A stretch of 64,000 nt of DNA, taken from contig NZ_LMEM01000013.1 in the NCBI RefSeq assembly GCF_001426345.1, forward strand, positions 62,001 to 126,000. The letters are read 5' to 3'. The stretch comes from Devosia sp. Root436. Its GTDB lineage: Bacteria > Pseudomonadota > Alphaproteobacteria > Rhizobiales > Devosiaceae. Shown piece by piece: positions 31,953 through 41,349 of the stretch. Every line of letters starts with the position of its first letter. The first letter of the stretch is position 1. The notes under the pieces were generated by a model. It had not been told where the DNA came from and did not search any database. It was given only the letters and a program-made list of their open reading frames with translations. A program made the position numbers and the translations under genes.

Positions 31953-32819
31953 GTGAGGGGCTTGAGCCGGTTCACGAGTTTGGAAGCGCGGATCGATGCC
32001 GCGGCGCATGCGGTCCTGGCGCGCCTGCCGCGCGGACGGCTGGCCGATGGCCTGGTCGAGTTCCTGGTTTTCGGCCTCAAGCAGGCCTGGGCCTGCCTTT
32101 TCGGCGGGCTGATGCTGGGCATGATCCTGCTCACCCGGCTGTGGTGGCCCGATATCGGCCTCGCCCGTTACGACGCCTGGTTCCTCGCTGCCCTGCTGAT
32201 CCAGCTTGCCATGCTCGCTTTCCGCCTCGAAACATGGAGCGAAGCCAAGGTCATCCTCATCTTCCACATCGTCGGCACGGGCATGGAGTTGTTCAAGACC
32301 TCGGCCGGCTCATGGATTTACCCCGAGGACGCCTTCTTCCGCCTTGGCGGCGTGCCGCTGTTTTCCGGCTTCATGTATGCCTGCGTCGGCTCCTACATGG
32401 CCCGCATCCTGCGCATCTTCGATATAACCTTCACCCGCTACCCGCCTGTCTGGATGACGGCGCTGCTGGCCGTGGCCATCTATGTCAATTTCTTCAGCCA
32501 CCATTTCATCTTCGACTTCCGCTGGCTGCTCTTCGCGGTGGTCGTCGCCCTCTACCTGCGCAGCATCATGCACTATCGCGTCTTCCGCTTCCGCCATCGC
32601 ATGCCCATGCTGCTGGCCTTTCTGCTGGTCGCGCTGTTCATCTGGATCGCCGAGAATATCGGCACCTGGTCGCGCGCCTGGATTTACCCCGACCAGGCTG
32701 ATGGCTGGGCCCTGGTGAGCTGGGCCAAGCTCGGCTCCTGGTATCTGCTGATGCTGATCTCGGTGGTGCTGGTCACGCTCGTCCATCCGCCCCGGCCCTA
32801 TGCCCCGGAGCGGCAATAA
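31953..32819 (+). CDS. DUF817 family integral membrane protein
   Basis: 288 residues with about seven membrane segments. Conserved-looking tracts include FHIVGTGMELFKTSAGSWIYPE, GVPLFSGFMYACVGSYMARI and WIAENIGTWSRAWIYPDQADGW (each quoted in part). The family has no known function; the two Glu-containing motifs in membrane segments hint at a transport or enzyme role. The predicted start is GTG at 31953 with AAGG close by; TTG at 31962 is possible. The gene is divergent from the LOG-like gene. Confidence 0.8.
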   Translation: MRGLSRFTSLEARIDAAAHAVLARLPRGRLADGLVEFLVFGLKQAWACLFGGLMLGMILLTRLWWPDIGLARYDAWFLAALLIQLAMLAFRLETWSEAKVILIFHIVGTGMELFKTSAGSWIYPEDAFFRLGGVPLFSGFMYACVGSYMARILRIFDITFTRYPPVWMTALLAVAIYVNFFSHHFIFDFRWLLFAVVVALYLRSIMHYRVFRFRHRMPMLLAFLLVALFIWIAENIGTWSRAWIYPDQADGWALVSWAKLGSWYLLMLISVVLVTLVHPPRPYAPERQ

Positions 32820-32846
32820 TTGTCTGGCACATTTCTGGCGTTGGCG

Positions 32847-32968
32847 CTTTCCCCCTTCTCCCTTGAGGGAGAAGGTGCCCGAAGGGCGGATGAGGGGTGT
32901 CGAGCTATCCGAGAGCATTGAAGCGTGGGATGGGGCAGGGCCCCTCACCCGCATTCCTCCGAACGAGA
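32847..32968. repeat. Family A composite palindromic element (copy A5)
   Basis: Between the DUF817 gene and the convergent 55-aa gene: CTTCTCCCTTGAGGGAGAAG, then GTGCCCGAAGGGCGGATGAG, GAAGCGTGGG and CCCCTCACCCGCATTCCTCC. It is in the reverse orientation relative to A3 and A8 and lacks the second outer palindrome. Confidence 0.75.
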
Positions 32969-32970
32969 CC

Positions 32971-33138
32971 TTAGTCCCGCGCCAGCACCATTCCGCGCAA
33001 CCGCGCCAGCCACCTGCCGATCGTCGCCATCACGCTCGGCTTGTCGTGATAGTTGCGCAGCATGTGTTCGGCCAGGCGATAGCCTTCTGCGACGATACGG
33101 CGTTCATCGCTTGTTAGGCCGATGGATGGAACGCGCAT
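32971..33138 (-). CDS. Small basic protein of unknown function (55 aa)
   Basis: A short open frame of 55 codons from the ATG complement at 33138 to TAA at 32971. GGAGG lies about six bases upstream of the start. The product begins MRVPSIGLTSDERRIVAEGY, continues with AEHMLRNYHDKPSVMATIG and ends RWLARLRGMVLARD; basic and probably helical, no cysteine, no clear membrane segment. I do not recognise a family. The good ribosome binding site and third-base G/C bias support it. Divergent from the methyltransferase. Confidence 0.6.
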   Translation of the reverse strand: MRVPSIGLTSDERRIVAEGYRLAEHMLRNYHDKPSVMATIGRWLARLRGMVLARD

Positions 33139-33244
33139 GGCAGCCTCCGCTTATGGTTGACGAAACCTTAACGCGTGGCGAGCTGGCCGTCCGGGCCGAT
33201 ATGGATTCATGGTTTACGGCGCCGGGCTTGACCTCGGCTCAATC

Positions 33245-33265
33245 ATGTAACAATAGAAGTTACAT
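33245..33265. promoter_or_regulatory. Perfect 21-bp dyad ATGTAAC-N7-GTTACAT
   Basis: A perfect inverted repeat, 20 bases before the methyltransferase start and in the divergent gap with the 55-aa gene. Size and shape fit a TetR/AcrR-type operator. No TetR gene lies in the window nearby, so the regulator would act in trans. Confidence 0.5.
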
Positions 33266-33284
33266 TTACCGAAAGGGTCCAGTC

Positions 33285-33959
33285 ATGTCGTCATTCTTCA
33301 ACGAACAGGCCGCCGCGTCCTACCTCGATGGCCCGCCACGGCAGGTTCCCGGCTATGCCGGCCTGCTGCGCATGACCACCCTCCTGCTCGCCGAGCACAT
33401 GCCTGCCGATGGTCGTGTCCTCGTCCTGGGAGCCGGTGGCGGATTGGAGCTCAAGGCCCTCGCCGATGCTCACCCGCATTGGAGCTTCGATGGCGTCGAT
33501 CCGTCCGGACCCATGCTGGAGCTGGCCGGGCGAACCGTGGCGGCCCATGCCGGGCGGATCCGGTTGCACCAGGGCTATGTCGATATTGCCCCCGAAGGTC
33601 CGTTCGATGCCGCCACCTGCATCCTGACCTTCCATTTCGTCCCGCGCGACCAGCGCCTCGAAACACTGGTGCAGCTTCGCCGCCGCCTCAAGCCGGGCGC
33701 GCCCTTCGTCATGGCCCATATCAGCTTCCCGCAGGCCGAGCCCGAGCGCTCGCTGTGGATTGCGCGTCATGTCGCCTACGGCTCGCCTGACGGCGTGCCT
33801 GCCGCCCAGATGGAAAGCGCCCGCCAGGCCATCGGTACGCGGCTGTCCATCCTGTCGCCCGACGAGGAAGAAGCGCTCCTCGCCCAGGCCGGCTTTTCCG
33901 GCATCAGCCAGTTCTACGCCGCTTTCAGCTTTCGCGGCTGGGTGGCCTATGCCGGCTGA
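33285..33959 (+). CDS. Class I SAM-dependent methyltransferase
   Basis: 224 residues with a Rossmann methyltransferase core: motif I VLVLGAGGGLELKALAD, the acidic D in GVDPSGPMLELA, and ILTFHFVPRDQR after strand 4. Substrate unknown; small soluble enzyme. Starts MSSFFNEQAAASY; the open frame runs 120 codons further upstream through the dyad and the small antisense gene, which I reject. Its 3' end overlaps the convergent GST gene by 13 bases. Confidence 0.87.
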   Translation: MSSFFNEQAAASYLDGPPRQVPGYAGLLRMTTLLLAEHMPADGRVLVLGAGGGLELKALADAHPHWSFDGVDPSGPMLELAGRTVAAHAGRIRLHQGYVDIAPEGPFDAATCILTFHFVPRDQRLETLVQLRRRLKPGAPFVMAHISFPQAEPERSLWIARHVAYGSPDGVPAAQMESARQAIGTRLSILSPDEEEALLAQAGFSGISQFYAAFSFRGWVAYAG

Positions 33960-34606
33960 GTCGTGCCCGCTGCCGTAGCAACGGCCAGCTGCGCCGCAAA
34001 GGCCCGCTGATAGGCCGGCCGGGCCTGGGCGCGGGCAATATAGGCCGAGATATTGGGATATTCTTCCAATATGCCCGAGCTGCGCGCCCGCAGCATCACA
34101 TGCACCAGCATGATATCGGCGGCGCTGAAATCGCCATCAATCCATTCGGCATCGCCCAGATAGGCGGACAGGGCGTTGAACCGGTCGCGGATGCGGTCCT
34201 TGACCATGGGCATGCGCTCCCCGGCCCAGCTCTTGTTGCTCTCGAGCAGCTTGGCATTCTGATACTCGACGATGGGTTGCTCCACCGTGCTGACGGCAGC
34301 AAACATCCACGTGATGGCGCGCGCCCGGGCATTGGGCTCGTCGGGCAGCAGGCCGGGGTGGCTTCGCGCGATCTGCATGATGATGCTGCCGGTCTCGAAC
34401 AGGGCCAGGCCGCCCTCTTCATAGGTCGGAATCTGTCCGAACGGATTGAGCGCACGGTGGGCTGGCTGCTTCATCTCGGCAAACGAAACCAGCCGCACGT
34501 CATAGGGCTGGCCGATCTCCTCGAAGGCCCAGCGCAGGCGCATATCGCGGGCCAGTCCCGCGCCGCGGTCGGGTGACGTCGCAAAGGCGGTAATGGTGGC
34601 GGTCAT
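33947..34606 (-). CDS. Glutathione S-transferase family protein
   Basis: 219 residues. Thioredoxin-like N-terminal domain with RLRWAFEEIGQPYDVRLV, the cis-Pro motif NPFGQIPTYEEGGLALFETGSI (quoted in part) and a helical C-terminal domain with GDFSAADIMLVHVMLRA. It should conjugate or reduce using glutathione; substrate unknown. Start at MTATITAF, since the upstream extension has no ribosome binding site. Confidence 0.92.
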   Translation of the reverse strand: MTATITAFATSPDRGAGLARDMRLRWAFEEIGQPYDVRLVSFAEMKQPAHRALNPFGQIPTYEEGGLALFETGSIIMQIARSHPGLLPDEPNARARAITWMFAAVSTVEQPIVEYQNAKLLESNKSWAGERMPMVKDRIRDRFNALSAYLGDAEWIDGDFSAADIMLVHVMLRARSSGILEEYPNISAYIARAQARPAYQRAFAAQLAVATAAGTTQPA

Positions 34607-34897
34607 GGCAAGGCTCCGTTGATTGCTTATGGCCAAAGGACGAAGACCGCCCCGCTTCCCCGACATCCAGTCTGGAGACTTTCCTTGCCCGGCGCCAGTC
34701 GCGCTATCATCCGCCGCGACTCACCGGTACCGTCAGCCGCAGCGTGCCTGCCGATGCCATGGCGGTTCCGGCCCGCGTGCTGAAGCGGCTTTAGGTATCC
34801 CATACGATCCGCCCTATTCTCGGCGACCGAAAGAGGGGATGAGAGGCCCTGGGCCATCCATTGGGGCCAGGCATGATCGTACTCACACCCTGAGGTC

Positions 34898-34926
34898 TTG
34901 CATCCGCCCCATTTTCTTCGCATATA
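34898..34926 (+). promoter_or_regulatory. ffs: Sigma-70-type promoter for the SRP RNA
   Basis: TTGCAT at 34898-34903 and CATATA at 34921-34926 are separated by exactly 17 bases, and the SRP RNA begins seven to eight bases later. The remaining gap back to the GST gene (34607-34897) shows no gene or repeat that I can support. Confidence 0.6.
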
Positions 34927-34933
34927 GCCCATC

Positions 34934-35026
34934 GGGAGGTTGGCGCGGACGTGTTCCTCGCCAACCGGGTCAGGTCCGGAAGGAAGCAGCCCCAACGAGA
35001 CCTTCACGGGTCGATGCCAGCCTCCT
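34934..35026 (+). ncRNA. ffs: Signal recognition particle RNA, small bacterial type (4.5S)
   Basis: The conserved apical hairpin is present: GGTCAGGTCCGGAAGGAAGC followed by AGCCCCAAC, including the GGAA tetraloop and the asymmetric loop bound by Ffh. The ends pair (GGAGGTTGG with CCAGCCTCC). About 93 nt. It is directly upstream of dnaX, the usual place in alphaproteobacteria. Confidence 0.93.
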
Positions 35027-35158
35027 ACTTAATCTGTTCACAGATGGTGTTTGGTTTCGCAAACCGGCTTGAGGCTTTTGCGGGCGGCGCGCCATTGCCC
35101 TATGGTCGGAGCATGACCCAAGCCAGATTCCCGGCAATGCGAGGCGATGGAGGGCTCG

Positions 35159-36925
35159 ATGGCTGACGCACCGACCTCGCCCTATCTCGTCCTCGCGCGC
35201 AAATACCGGCCGCGCGACTTCACCACGCTTGTCGGCCAGGATGCCATGGTGCAGACGCTGGGCAATGCCTTCGCGCAGAACCGCATCCACCATGCCTTCA
35301 TCCTGACCGGCGTGCGTGGCGTGGGCAAGACCACCACGGCGCGCATCCTGGCCCGCGCCTTCAACTATGAAGATGCCTCCGGCCCCCATCCGACGCTGGA
35401 CCTGGCTGTCGAGGGCGAGCACTGCCGCGCCATCATCGAGGGGCGCCATGTCGACGTCATCGAGATGGACGCCGCATCCAATACCGGCATCAACGATATC
35501 CGCGAGATCATCGACTCAGTGAAATACGCGCCGTCCTCGGCGCCCTACAAGGTCTACGTCATCGACGAAGTCCACATGCTCTCGACCGCGGCCTTCAATG
35601 GCCTGCTCAAGACCCTCGAAGAGCCCCCCCCCTATGTGAAGTTCATCTTCGCAACCACCGAGATCCGCAAGGTGCCGGTGACCATTCTCAGCCGCTGCAT
35701 GCGCTTCGATCTGCGCCGCATCACGCCCGAGATCATGACCGCCTATCTCCAATCCATCCTCGATCAGGAAGGCGTCCGTTTCGAGCCCGAGGCCCTGGCC
35801 ATGATCGTCCGCGCCGGCGAAGGCTCGGCCCGCGACAATCTCAGCCTGCTCGATCAGGCCATTGCCCACGGCAATGGCACGGTCACATCGGCCACGGTCA
35901 AGGCCATGCTCGGTCTCGGCGACCGTGCCCGCATCATCGACCTGTTCGAGCAATTGATGGGCGGCCGGGTCGGCGACGCCATCGAGACCATGCGCGCCCT
36001 CTACGACATGGGCGCCGATCCGCAGACCCTGGTCGCGGACCTCGCCGATTTCACCCATCTGGTCACCCGCATCAAGGTCGTTCCATCAGCGGCAGACGAT
36101 GTCTCGCTCACGCCCGACGAACGCCGCCGCGGCGCCGAGCTGGCGGGCAAGCTGCCCATGCGCGCGCTCACCCGCGCCTGGCAGATCCTGTTCAAGGGCT
36201 ATGATGAAGTCGCTCGCGCCCGCAATGGCCTGCAGGCCGCCGAAATGGCGCTGATCCGCCTAGCCTATGCCGCCGACCTGCCCAGCCCCGACGACCTCAT
36301 CGCCAGATTGGCCAACATGCCGGCGCCCTCTCAGGGTTCGGTGCAGTCCGCGCCGATCAATCGTCCTCTGCCCAGTGGCGGTGGTGCCCCATCGGGTGGT
36401 GGCGTCGGGCGGGGCATGCCGAGCGCACTGCGCCTTGAAACCGCGCAACCGATGGACGCCGTTGCCGTGCGGGCCGATCCTGTCCAGCCGCAGGCGGCTC
36501 TGGCCACGGTTGCCACCTACAAGGAACTGATTGCCCTGGCCGGCGCCAAGCGCGACGTATTGGTCAAGCTGGCGCTCGAAGGCCAGATGCGCCCCATTTC
36601 CTTCGAGCAGGGCCGCATCGAAGTCGCCCTTGCCGATGGCGCCGATCCCGGCATCATCGCCACGCTCTCGGCGCGTCTCCAGCTCTGGACCGGCCAGCGC
36701 TGGCTGGTCAATGTTTCCAGCAAGCCTCCCGAGGGCCTGACCGTCAGGCAGGAGGCCGCGCAGCGTCAGCAGGCGGCGCAGGCCGCCGCGCATGACGATC
36801 CACTGGTCAAGGCTATCCTTGATACATTTCCTGGCGCCAAGGTGGTCAACGTAACGGTGCGCGACGACGCAACCGCCGCATTGCCCGATTTGCCGCCGCC
36901 CCCATCCGAAGAGGACGACGAATGA
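35159..36925 (+). CDS. dnaX: DNA polymerase III subunit tau/gamma
   Basis: 588 residues. AAA+ clamp loader: Walker [10 protein letters not shown] at 51-59, Walker [10 protein letters not shown], sensor 1/arginine finger [12 protein letters not shown], followed by the tau-specific C-terminal domains. The zinc module is reduced: only the Cys of EGEHCRAI remains, with AFNYED in place of a Cys-containing start. A run of nine C (35624-35632) encodes Pro156-158. ATG at 35159 has GGAGG at five bases; ATG at 35147 is in frame. It overlaps the next gene by ATGA. Confidence 0.95.
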   Translation: MADAPTSPYLVLARKYRPRDFTTLVGQDAMVQTLGNAFAQNRIHHAFILTGVRGVGKTTTARILARAFNYEDASGPHPTLDLAVEGEHCRAIIEGRHVDVIEMDAASNTGINDIREIIDSVKYAPSSAPYKVYVIDEVHMLSTAAFNGLLKTLEEPPPYVKFIFATTEIRKVPVTILSRCMRFDLRRITPEIMTAYLQSILDQEGVRFEPEALAMIVRAGEGSARDNLSLLDQAIAHGNGTVTSATVKAMLGLGDRARIIDLFEQLMGGRVGDAIETMRALYDMGADPQTLVADLADFTHLVTRIKVVPSAADDVSLTPDERRRGAELAGKLPMRALTRAWQILFKGYDEVARARNGLQAAEMALIRLAYAADLPSPDDLIARLANMPAPSQGSVQSAPINRPLPSGGGAPSGGGVGRGMPSALRLETAQPMDAVAVRADPVQPQAALATVATYKELIALAGAKRDVLVKLALEGQMRPISFEQGRIEVALADGADPGIIATLSARLQLWTGQRWLVNVSSKPPEGLTVRQEAAQRQQAAQAAAHDDPLVKAILDTFPGAKVVNVTVRDDATAALPDLPPPPSEEDDE

Positions 36926-37245
36926 AAGACATCATGGGAATGATGAAGGCCGCCAGCGAGATGAAGGGCAAGATGGAGGCCATGCAGGCCGAGCTTGCCG
37001 ATCTTGTGGTCGAAGGCCGCTCCGGCGGCGGCATGGTCGTGGTCTCTTTGTCGGGCAAGGGCGACATGAAAGGAGTGAAGGTCGATCCGTCTCTCTTCAA
37101 GGAAGACGATGTCGAGGTTCTCGAAGACCTGATCGTCGCCGCCCATGCCGATGCCAAGGCAAAGTCGGAGGCAGAAATGCAGCGCAAGATGGCCGAAGTG
37201 ACTGCCGGCCTGCCCATCCCGCCAGGCATGAAATTCCCGTTTTGA
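36922..37245 (+). CDS. YbaB/EbfC family nucleoid-associated protein
   Basis: 107 residues, the standard size. The family pattern is intact: [20 protein letters not shown], then [20 protein letters not shown] and [12 protein letters not shown] at the end. It binds DNA as a dimer. It overlaps the dnaX stop by ATGA and precedes recR, the classical dnaX-ybaB-recR order. Confidence 0.95.
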   Translation: MKDIMGMMKAASEMKGKMEAMQAELADLVVEGRSGGGMVVVSLSGKGDMKGVKVDPSLFKEDDVEVLEDLIVAAHADAKAKSEAEMQRKMAEVTAGLPIPPGMKFPF

Positions 37246-37327
37246 TTGTCACGTGTCCAACGCGTCGATGCTAACAGTCTGCTAACCAATTCGGCCCGAA
37301 TGCGAACGGGCAAGGTGCGAACGCGAA

Positions 37328-37924
37328 ATGGTTTCCGGCGGCCCCGAAATCGAACAGCTCATCCAGCTCCTGGCCCGCCTGCCGGGCCTCGGCCCGCGCT
37401 CGGCCCGCCGCGCCGTTCTGCAGTTGATCAAGAAGAAGGATCAGCTGATGATCCCGCTGTCGGCCGCCCTCGACCGGGCGGTAAGTGCCGTTAAAACCTG
37501 CGAAATTTGTGGCAATGTCGATACGGTCAGCCCCTGCACCATCTGCTCGGACCCGCGCCGCGCCGAAAGCGGCATGCTGATCGTCGTCGAAGACGTCGCC
37601 GACCTCTGGGCGCTGGAGCGCGCCGGGGTAGGAGCCGTCCGCTACCACGTTCTGGGCGGCGTCCTATCGCCCCTCGACGGCGTCGGCCCCGACGATATCT
37701 CCATCGATGACTTGCTCAAAAGAGCCAGCCAATTCAAGGAGATAGTCCTTGCCGTCAACGCCACCGTCGAGGGCCAGACCACGGCACACTACATCACCGA
37801 CCGCCTCGCCGGCTCCGGCACGAAAGTCACCCGCCTCGCCCACGGCGTCCCCGTCGGCGGCGAGCTCGACTATCTCGACGAAGGCACGCTCAGCCAGGCT
37901 CTCAGGGCCCGTACCGAGATTTAG
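37328..37924 (+). CDS. recR: Recombination protein RecR
   Basis: 198 residues. Helix-hairpin-helix [13 protein letters not shown], a four-cysteine zinc finger (C58, C61, C70, C73), and a Toprim domain with [15 protein letters not shown], ending in the Walker-like [16 protein letters not shown]. It acts with RecO/RecF in gap repair. Its TAG overlaps the TAA of the convergent gene by four bases. Confidence 0.96.
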   Translation: MVSGGPEIEQLIQLLARLPGLGPRSARRAVLQLIKKKDQLMIPLSAALDRAVSAVKTCEICGNVDTVSPCTICSDPRRAESGMLIVVEDVADLWALERAGVGAVRYHVLGGVLSPLDGVGPDDISIDDLLKRASQFKEIVLAVNATVEGQTTAHYITDRLAGSGTKVTRLAHGVPVGGELDYLDEGTLSQALRARTEI

Positions 37925-38397
37925 TGCAGATCCTTGTCGGTCCTGAATTCTTCACCGCCATCCCAGGCTTCTTCCTCAAGGCCCACGTCTTCATCGTCTT
38001 CGTCGCCCTCAATGGCCTGGCGGGCGTCCTCATCGTCAGGTGACAGCGCATCCAGCCGGTCCGCCGGATCGTTGTCGAAATTGGTGGCAAGCCCGGCATA
38101 GGTCTCGCCGTCCTCGCCATTGGCGATGGTCGCGCTCAGCTCGTCGATGGCCCGGTCGAGCTCGTCCAGCATGGCGGCGGGGTCCTGATCGCCCCAGTCG
38201 CCGCTTTCGCGGATGGCACTCTCGTCGCGCAATTCGCGCAACCGCGCCAGCCGTTCGGCCGCAGGTCGGTCGTCGCCATACAGCAGCTCCTCGATTTCAG
38301 TCTGCGTATAGGGCTGGGAAATGCCCGGCTGGTCGGCATTGTCGAAATTGGTGTCCTGCGGAACCATGGTTCCGTGATGGTCGTGATGCTGCGCCAT
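37921..38397 (-). CDS. Acidic hypothetical protein
   Basis: 158 residues, very rich in Asp and Glu (for example [19 protein letters not shown] near the end), with a His-rich start [10 protein letters not shown]. No signal peptide, no membrane segment; one likely helical pair ([14 protein letters not shown] and [14 protein letters not shown]). I do not recognise a family. GGGGAG six bases before the ATG supports the start at 38397. Confidence 0.75.
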   Translation of the reverse strand: MAQHHDHHGTMVPQDTNFDNADQPGISQPYTQTEIEELLYGDDRPAAERLARLRELRDESAIRESGDWGDQDPAAMLDELDRAIDELSATIANGEDGETYAGLATNFDNDPADRLDALSPDDEDARQAIEGDEDDEDVGLEEEAWDGGEEFRTDKDLH

Positions 38398-38469
38398 ATC
38401 AGTCTCCCCTGGTTCGATGACCAAGGCAGAACGCGCGGCAGGCGAACCGGTTCGCCGATTGTGATGCGA

Positions 38470-39615
38470 TTATTCCCCGGCCAGGCGCTGTGGTTCCTCG
38501 AAATCCATGGCGTCGATCCGGTCGCCGCGCTTGGCGATCTTGGCGGTGGAGGTGAGGATATTGCCGATATCGGCATTGGCTTGGGTGAAGTGAGCCTGCA
38601 GCTTGTTCACCCGATCGTCCAGCCGCGCGATATCGCCCAGTAACTCGCGCACTTCCTTCTGGATCAGATGCGCCTGCTCGCGCATGCTGACATCACGCAG
38701 CAGCGCCTGGATCACCTGGATCGACAGCATCAGCAAAGCCGGCGAAACGATGACGACGCGGGCTCGCGAAGCCTTCTGCACGACGTCTTCGAAATGCTCA
38801 TGCAGGTCGGCAAAGATCGATTCCGAGGGCACGAACATGAAGGCGGTGTCCTGCGTCTCGCCGGGCAGCAGGTATTTCTCCGAAATGGCTTTGACGTGGA
38901 CAGCGATATCCGAGCGAAAGCCGGCATTGGCCTGCCGCACTTCATCGGGCGTGGTGGCCGAACTGATCCGCTGCCAGCTTTCCAGCGGAAACTTCGCGTC
39001 GATGACTAACTTGGGCGCATCATTGGGCATGATGATCAGGCAATCGGGCCGGTAGCCGTTCGATAGCGTCGTCTGGAACGAATAGGCATTGGGCGCCAAG
39101 CCATCACCGATGATGGCTTCCATGCGGCCCTGTCCGAAGGCGCCGCGGGTCTGCTTGTTGGCCAGGATCGACTGCAGCGAGATGATGTCGCCGGACAGCG
39201 ATGTCATGGTCGACTGGGCGCGGTCGATGACCGCCAGCCGCTCATGCAGCTTGTTGAGCCCTTCGTCGGTCTTGGCCCGGCTTTCCTGCAAGGCCTGGCC
39301 GACGCGCTGACTGGTGGAATCGAGCCGCTCATTGACCAGCCGCGCCAGGTCCGAGGTCCGTGAGCCGAAGATTTCCGACATGGTCTGCATTCGGCCGGTC
39401 ATTTCCGACTGCACCTGCATCAGGCCGGCCAGATGTTTCTCCAATTCCGCCGAGCGGGCCAACGCGGCCTGCGCCTCTTCGGCGCGGGCGCGGTTGGTCC
39501 GTAACGAGGCCACAAGGCCGATAACCAGCAGAACCGCCATCACGGCTACGCCGGCAGCCATGGCAGTCGCCAGCGTCACCGGAAAATCGCCGACCATAAA
39601 GAGCACATTGTCCAT
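38470..39615 (-). CDS. rmuC: DNA recombination protein RmuC
   Basis: 381 residues. An N-terminal membrane segment (TLATAMAAGVAVMAVLLVIG) precedes a coiled coil (about 45-150) and the RmuC restriction-endonuclease-like domain with LVIDAKFPLESW and DTAFMFVPSESIFADL. It limits DNA inversions/recombination. The ATG at 39615 has AGGA at seven bases; a GTG two codons upstream would place the site too close. Confidence 0.94.
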   Translation of the reverse strand: MDNVLFMVGDFPVTLATAMAAGVAVMAVLLVIGLVASLRTNRARAEEAQAALARSAELEKHLAGLMQVQSEMTGRMQTMSEIFGSRTSDLARLVNERLDSTSQRVGQALQESRAKTDEGLNKLHERLAVIDRAQSTMTSLSGDIISLQSILANKQTRGAFGQGRMEAIIGDGLAPNAYSFQTTLSNGYRPDCLIIMPNDAPKLVIDAKFPLESWQRISSATTPDEVRQANAGFRSDIAVHVKAISEKYLLPGETQDTAFMFVPSESIFADLHEHFEDVVQKASRARVVIVSPALLMLSIQVIQALLRDVSMREQAHLIQKEVRELLGDIARLDDRVNKLQAHFTQANADIGNILTSTAKIAKRGDRIDAMDFEEPQRLAGE

Positions 39616-39738
39616 CCGCACATCCTATCGCGATTCGCGCGTTCGCATAATGTTCTCCTGCGCGCCGCCCACAAGAGTTGACCGGAAGCGCGGAAATACC
39701 ATATCGAGAGGCAACTCCCTTTCTGCCGGACCTTTGCC

Positions 39739-40254
39739 ATGGCTGTTCGCCCCATTCTCGTCATTCCCGATGCGCGCCTGCGCGCTGTTGCCGATCCGAT
39801 CATCGAGGTCGACGACGAGATCAAGGCGCTGGCCAAGGACATGCTGGATACGATGTATGACGCGCCCGGCATCGGCCTGGCCGCCACCCAACTGGGGGTG
39901 ATGAAGCGCATCGTGGTGATGGACCTGGCGCCCGAAGGCGAAGCGCCCGACCCGATGGTGCTGATCAACCCGGAAATCACCCATTTCGGTGACCAGATGC
40001 AGGTGACCGAAGAAGGCTGCCTGTCGATTCCGGAGCTCTATTACGAAGTCGAACGCCCCAACGAGGTCACGGTGAAATATACCGATCTCGATGGCAAGGA
40101 AGTCGTCAAGGAAGCCGAGGGCAAGCTGGCCGTCTGCATCCAGCATGAGCTCGATCATCTCGATGGCGTGCTCTATATCGACTATCTCAGCCGCCTGAAG
40201 CGCGACCGGGTGATCAAGAAATTTGATAAGGCTGCCAAGCGGGCGGCGGGATAG
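39739..40254 (+). CDS. def: Peptide deformylase
   Basis: 171 residues. All three motifs are present: GIGLAATQ 44-51, EGCLS 92-96 (metal ligand C94) and HELDH 136-140. It removes the formyl group from nascent proteins. fmt and truA follow, so formylation and deformylation genes are together. CCGGA precedes the ATG. Confidence 0.97.
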   Translation: MAVRPILVIPDARLRAVADPIIEVDDEIKALAKDMLDTMYDAPGIGLAATQLGVMKRIVVMDLAPEGEAPDPMVLINPEITHFGDQMQVTEEGCLSIPELYYEVERPNEVTVKYTDLDGKEVVKEAEGKLAVCIQHELDHLDGVLYIDYLSRLKRDRVIKKFDKAAKRAAG

Positions 40255-40261
40255 CCACTTC

Positions 40262-40411
40262 CACTCCCCCCTTGAGGGAGAGGGGCGGCCTGACGCGTTC
40301 AGCGGAAGGGCCAGGGTGAGGGTGCTGCGCCATCCCATGCTTCGACGCTTGCGGATGACGCAAAAGCCCTCATCCGCCCTTCGGGCACCTTCTCCCTCAA
40401 GGGGAGAAGGG
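40262..40411. repeat. Family A composite palindromic element (copy A6)
   Basis: Between def and fmt: CCCCCTTGAGGGAGAGG, a central hairpin at 40287-40312 (GGCC/GGCC and CGC/GCG around loop GTTCA), CCAGGGTGAGGGTGCTGCGC, CCCATGCTTC, the core CCTCATCCGCCCTTCGGGCA and CTTCTCCCTCAAGGGGAGAAG. Same orientation as A3 and A8, inside an apparent operon. Confidence 0.85.
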
Positions 40412-40428
40412 AAGAAAGAGAGAGCACA

Positions 40429-41349
40429 ATGCGCGTCGTCTTCATGGGCACGCCGGATTTTTCCGTTCCCACCCTTACCGAAATCGTATCCTCGGGCCAT
40501 GAAGTGGTCGCGGTCTATACCCGCGCGCCCAAACCGGCCGGACGTGGCCAGGAGGAGCGCAAGTCGCCGGTTCATCTGGCGGCCGAGGGTTTCGGGATTC
40601 CGGTCTTCACGCCGAAATCGCTCAAGGGTGAGGCCGAGCAGATCATCTTTGCCAGCCACGGCGCCGATGTCGGCATTGTCGTCGCCTACGGCCTGTTGCT
40701 GCCTAAGCCGGTTCTCGATGCGCCCGAACTGGGGTGCCTGAACCTTCATGGATCGCTGCTGCCGCGCTGGCGCGGCGCCGCGCCGATCCAGCGGGCGGTG
40801 ATGGCCGGCGATGCGCAGACCGGCGTCATGGTGATGCGGATGGACGAGGGGCTCGACACTGGTCCGGTGGCGCTGGCCGACATGATCCCCATCGGCCCCG
40901 ACATGACGGCGGGCGAATTGCATGACCAGATGATGCGGGTCGGGGCCGACCTGATGGGCCGGGCACTGGCAGCGCTCGAACGCGGCAGCCTCGATTTCAA
41001 GCCGCAGACCGAAGAGGGCGCCATCTACGCCAAAAAGATCGAGAAGGCCGAGGCCCGCATCGACTGGTCGCGGCCGGCGCATGACGTGCACAACCACATT
41101 CGCGGGCTGTCGCCGTTTCCCGGCGCCTGGTTCGAGCTGGAGCTGGGTGGCAAGCCGGTGCGCATCAAGGCCTTGCGCTCGACCATTGCGCAGGGCGCCG
41201 GTGCTCCGGGCACCCTGCTGGACAATCTGACCATCGCCTGCGGCAGCGGCGCGGTGCGCGTGACCCAGCTGCAGCGCGAGGGTAAGGGCGCCATGGATGC
41301 GGCAACCTTCCTGCGCGGCGCCGGGGCATTGCCGCCGGCTGTCCGCTAG
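40429..41349 (+). CDS. fmt: Methionyl-tRNA formyltransferase
   Basis: 306 residues. Formyl transferase core with [35 protein letters not shown] and the catalytic Asp in DEGLDTGPV (N106, H108, D144), then the C-terminal domain that binds tRNA. It formylates initiator Met-tRNA. AGAGAG precedes the ATG, and truA starts right after its stop. Confidence 0.97.
   Translation: MRVVFMGTPDFSVPTLTEIVSSGHEVVAVYTRAPKPAGRGQEERKSPVHLAAEGFGIPVFTPKSLKGEAEQIIFASHGADVGIVVAYGLLLPKPVLDAPELGCLNLHGSLLPRWRGAAPIQRAVMAGDAQTGVMVMRMDEGLDTGPVALADMIPIGPDMTAGELHDQMMRVGADLMGRALAALERGSLDFKPQTEEGAIYAKKIEKAEARIDWSRPAHDVHNHIRGLSPFPGAWFELELGGKPVRIKALRSTIAQGAGAPGTLLDNLTIACGSGAVRVTQLQREGKGAMDAATFLRGAGALPPAVR

Noticed and set aside
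34607-34897. Possible gene or RNA between the GST gene and the SRP RNA
   Set aside because: Open frames are short and lack a start signal; no tRNA-like or conserved RNA fold was seen.
35600-35660. Programmed frameshift for the gamma form of DnaX
   Set aside because: The run is C9 and lies in the AAA+ domain near residue 156; the known site is an A-rich slippery sequence after the ATPase domains. Kept only as a slippage remark.
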